NCBI GenBank assembly: GCA_015232165.1
Contig: JADGAE010000092.1
Span: 1 to 7,122 of the forward strand
Direction of reading: 5' to 3'
Origin: Nitrospirota bacterium
GTDB taxonomy: Bacteria > Nitrospirota > Thermodesulfovibrionia > Thermodesulfovibrionales > Magnetobacteriaceae
Length of the DNA stretch: 7,122 bases
The translations under genes were made by a program, and so were the position numbers. The notes below the pieces were generated by a model that ran no database searches, was not told the origin of the DNA, and saw only the letters and a program-made list of their open reading frames with translations. Shown one piece after another: positions 7,120-7,122 of this stretch (position 1 is the first letter of the stretch; the number at the start of each line of letters is the position of its first letter).

Positions 7120-7122
7120 TCA

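Overview
The window looks like a chromosomal segment from a Gram-negative-type bacterium of medium GC content. The genes are moderately GC-rich, the spacers contain GC-rich hairpins next to A/T tracts, and one stretch (about 3090-3480) is much more AT-rich. The style of the hairpin-rich spacers reminds me of Nitrospirota or deltaproteobacterial-type genomes. That is only an impression and no gene here fixes the taxonomy.

Layout. A YyaL/SSP411-type thioredoxin-domain protein (238-2028, +) opens the window behind a promoter that gives almost no leader; it ends early compared with its family. Convergent to it is a broken C-terminal fragment of uvrA (2116-2613, -), which lacks its 5' two-thirds or more and carries a one-base frameshift. 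From 2614 to about 3130 there is no convincing gene, only a stable GCGA-loop hairpin, promoter-like boxes, a GC-rich spacer repeat and a three-armed hairpin. Next is an AT-rich patch with two very small overlapping ORFs on the + strand, each with a full AGGAGG (3133-3225 and 3218-3316); the second encodes a single-span membrane peptide. A third open stretch follows (to 3440) that is probably its frameshifted tail. On the - strand lies a two-gene toxin-antitoxin module: a 63-residue antitoxin-like protein and a GNAT acetyltransferase toxin of the TacT/AtaT kind (4236-3519), with its own strong promoter. A complete uvrA (7057-4328, -) fills the rest, and a second copy of the GC-rich spacer repeat lies just upstream of it.

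Main point. The toxin-antitoxin module and the small-ORF patch are bracketed by two direct copies of the 3' end of uvrA, 2227 bp apart. The copies are mosaic: about 85% identical, then 218 bp with no difference, then about 86% identical. This is what a single-crossover (Campbell-type) integration of DNA carrying a piece of a related uvrA would leave, or a duplication followed by gene conversion. The full-length uvrA would then have an imported 3' end, and recombination between the repeats would remove the toxin-antitoxin segment while leaving a complete uvrA. A second notable point is that the antitoxin appears to lack the N-terminal ribbon-helix-helix DNA-binding part usual for its family.
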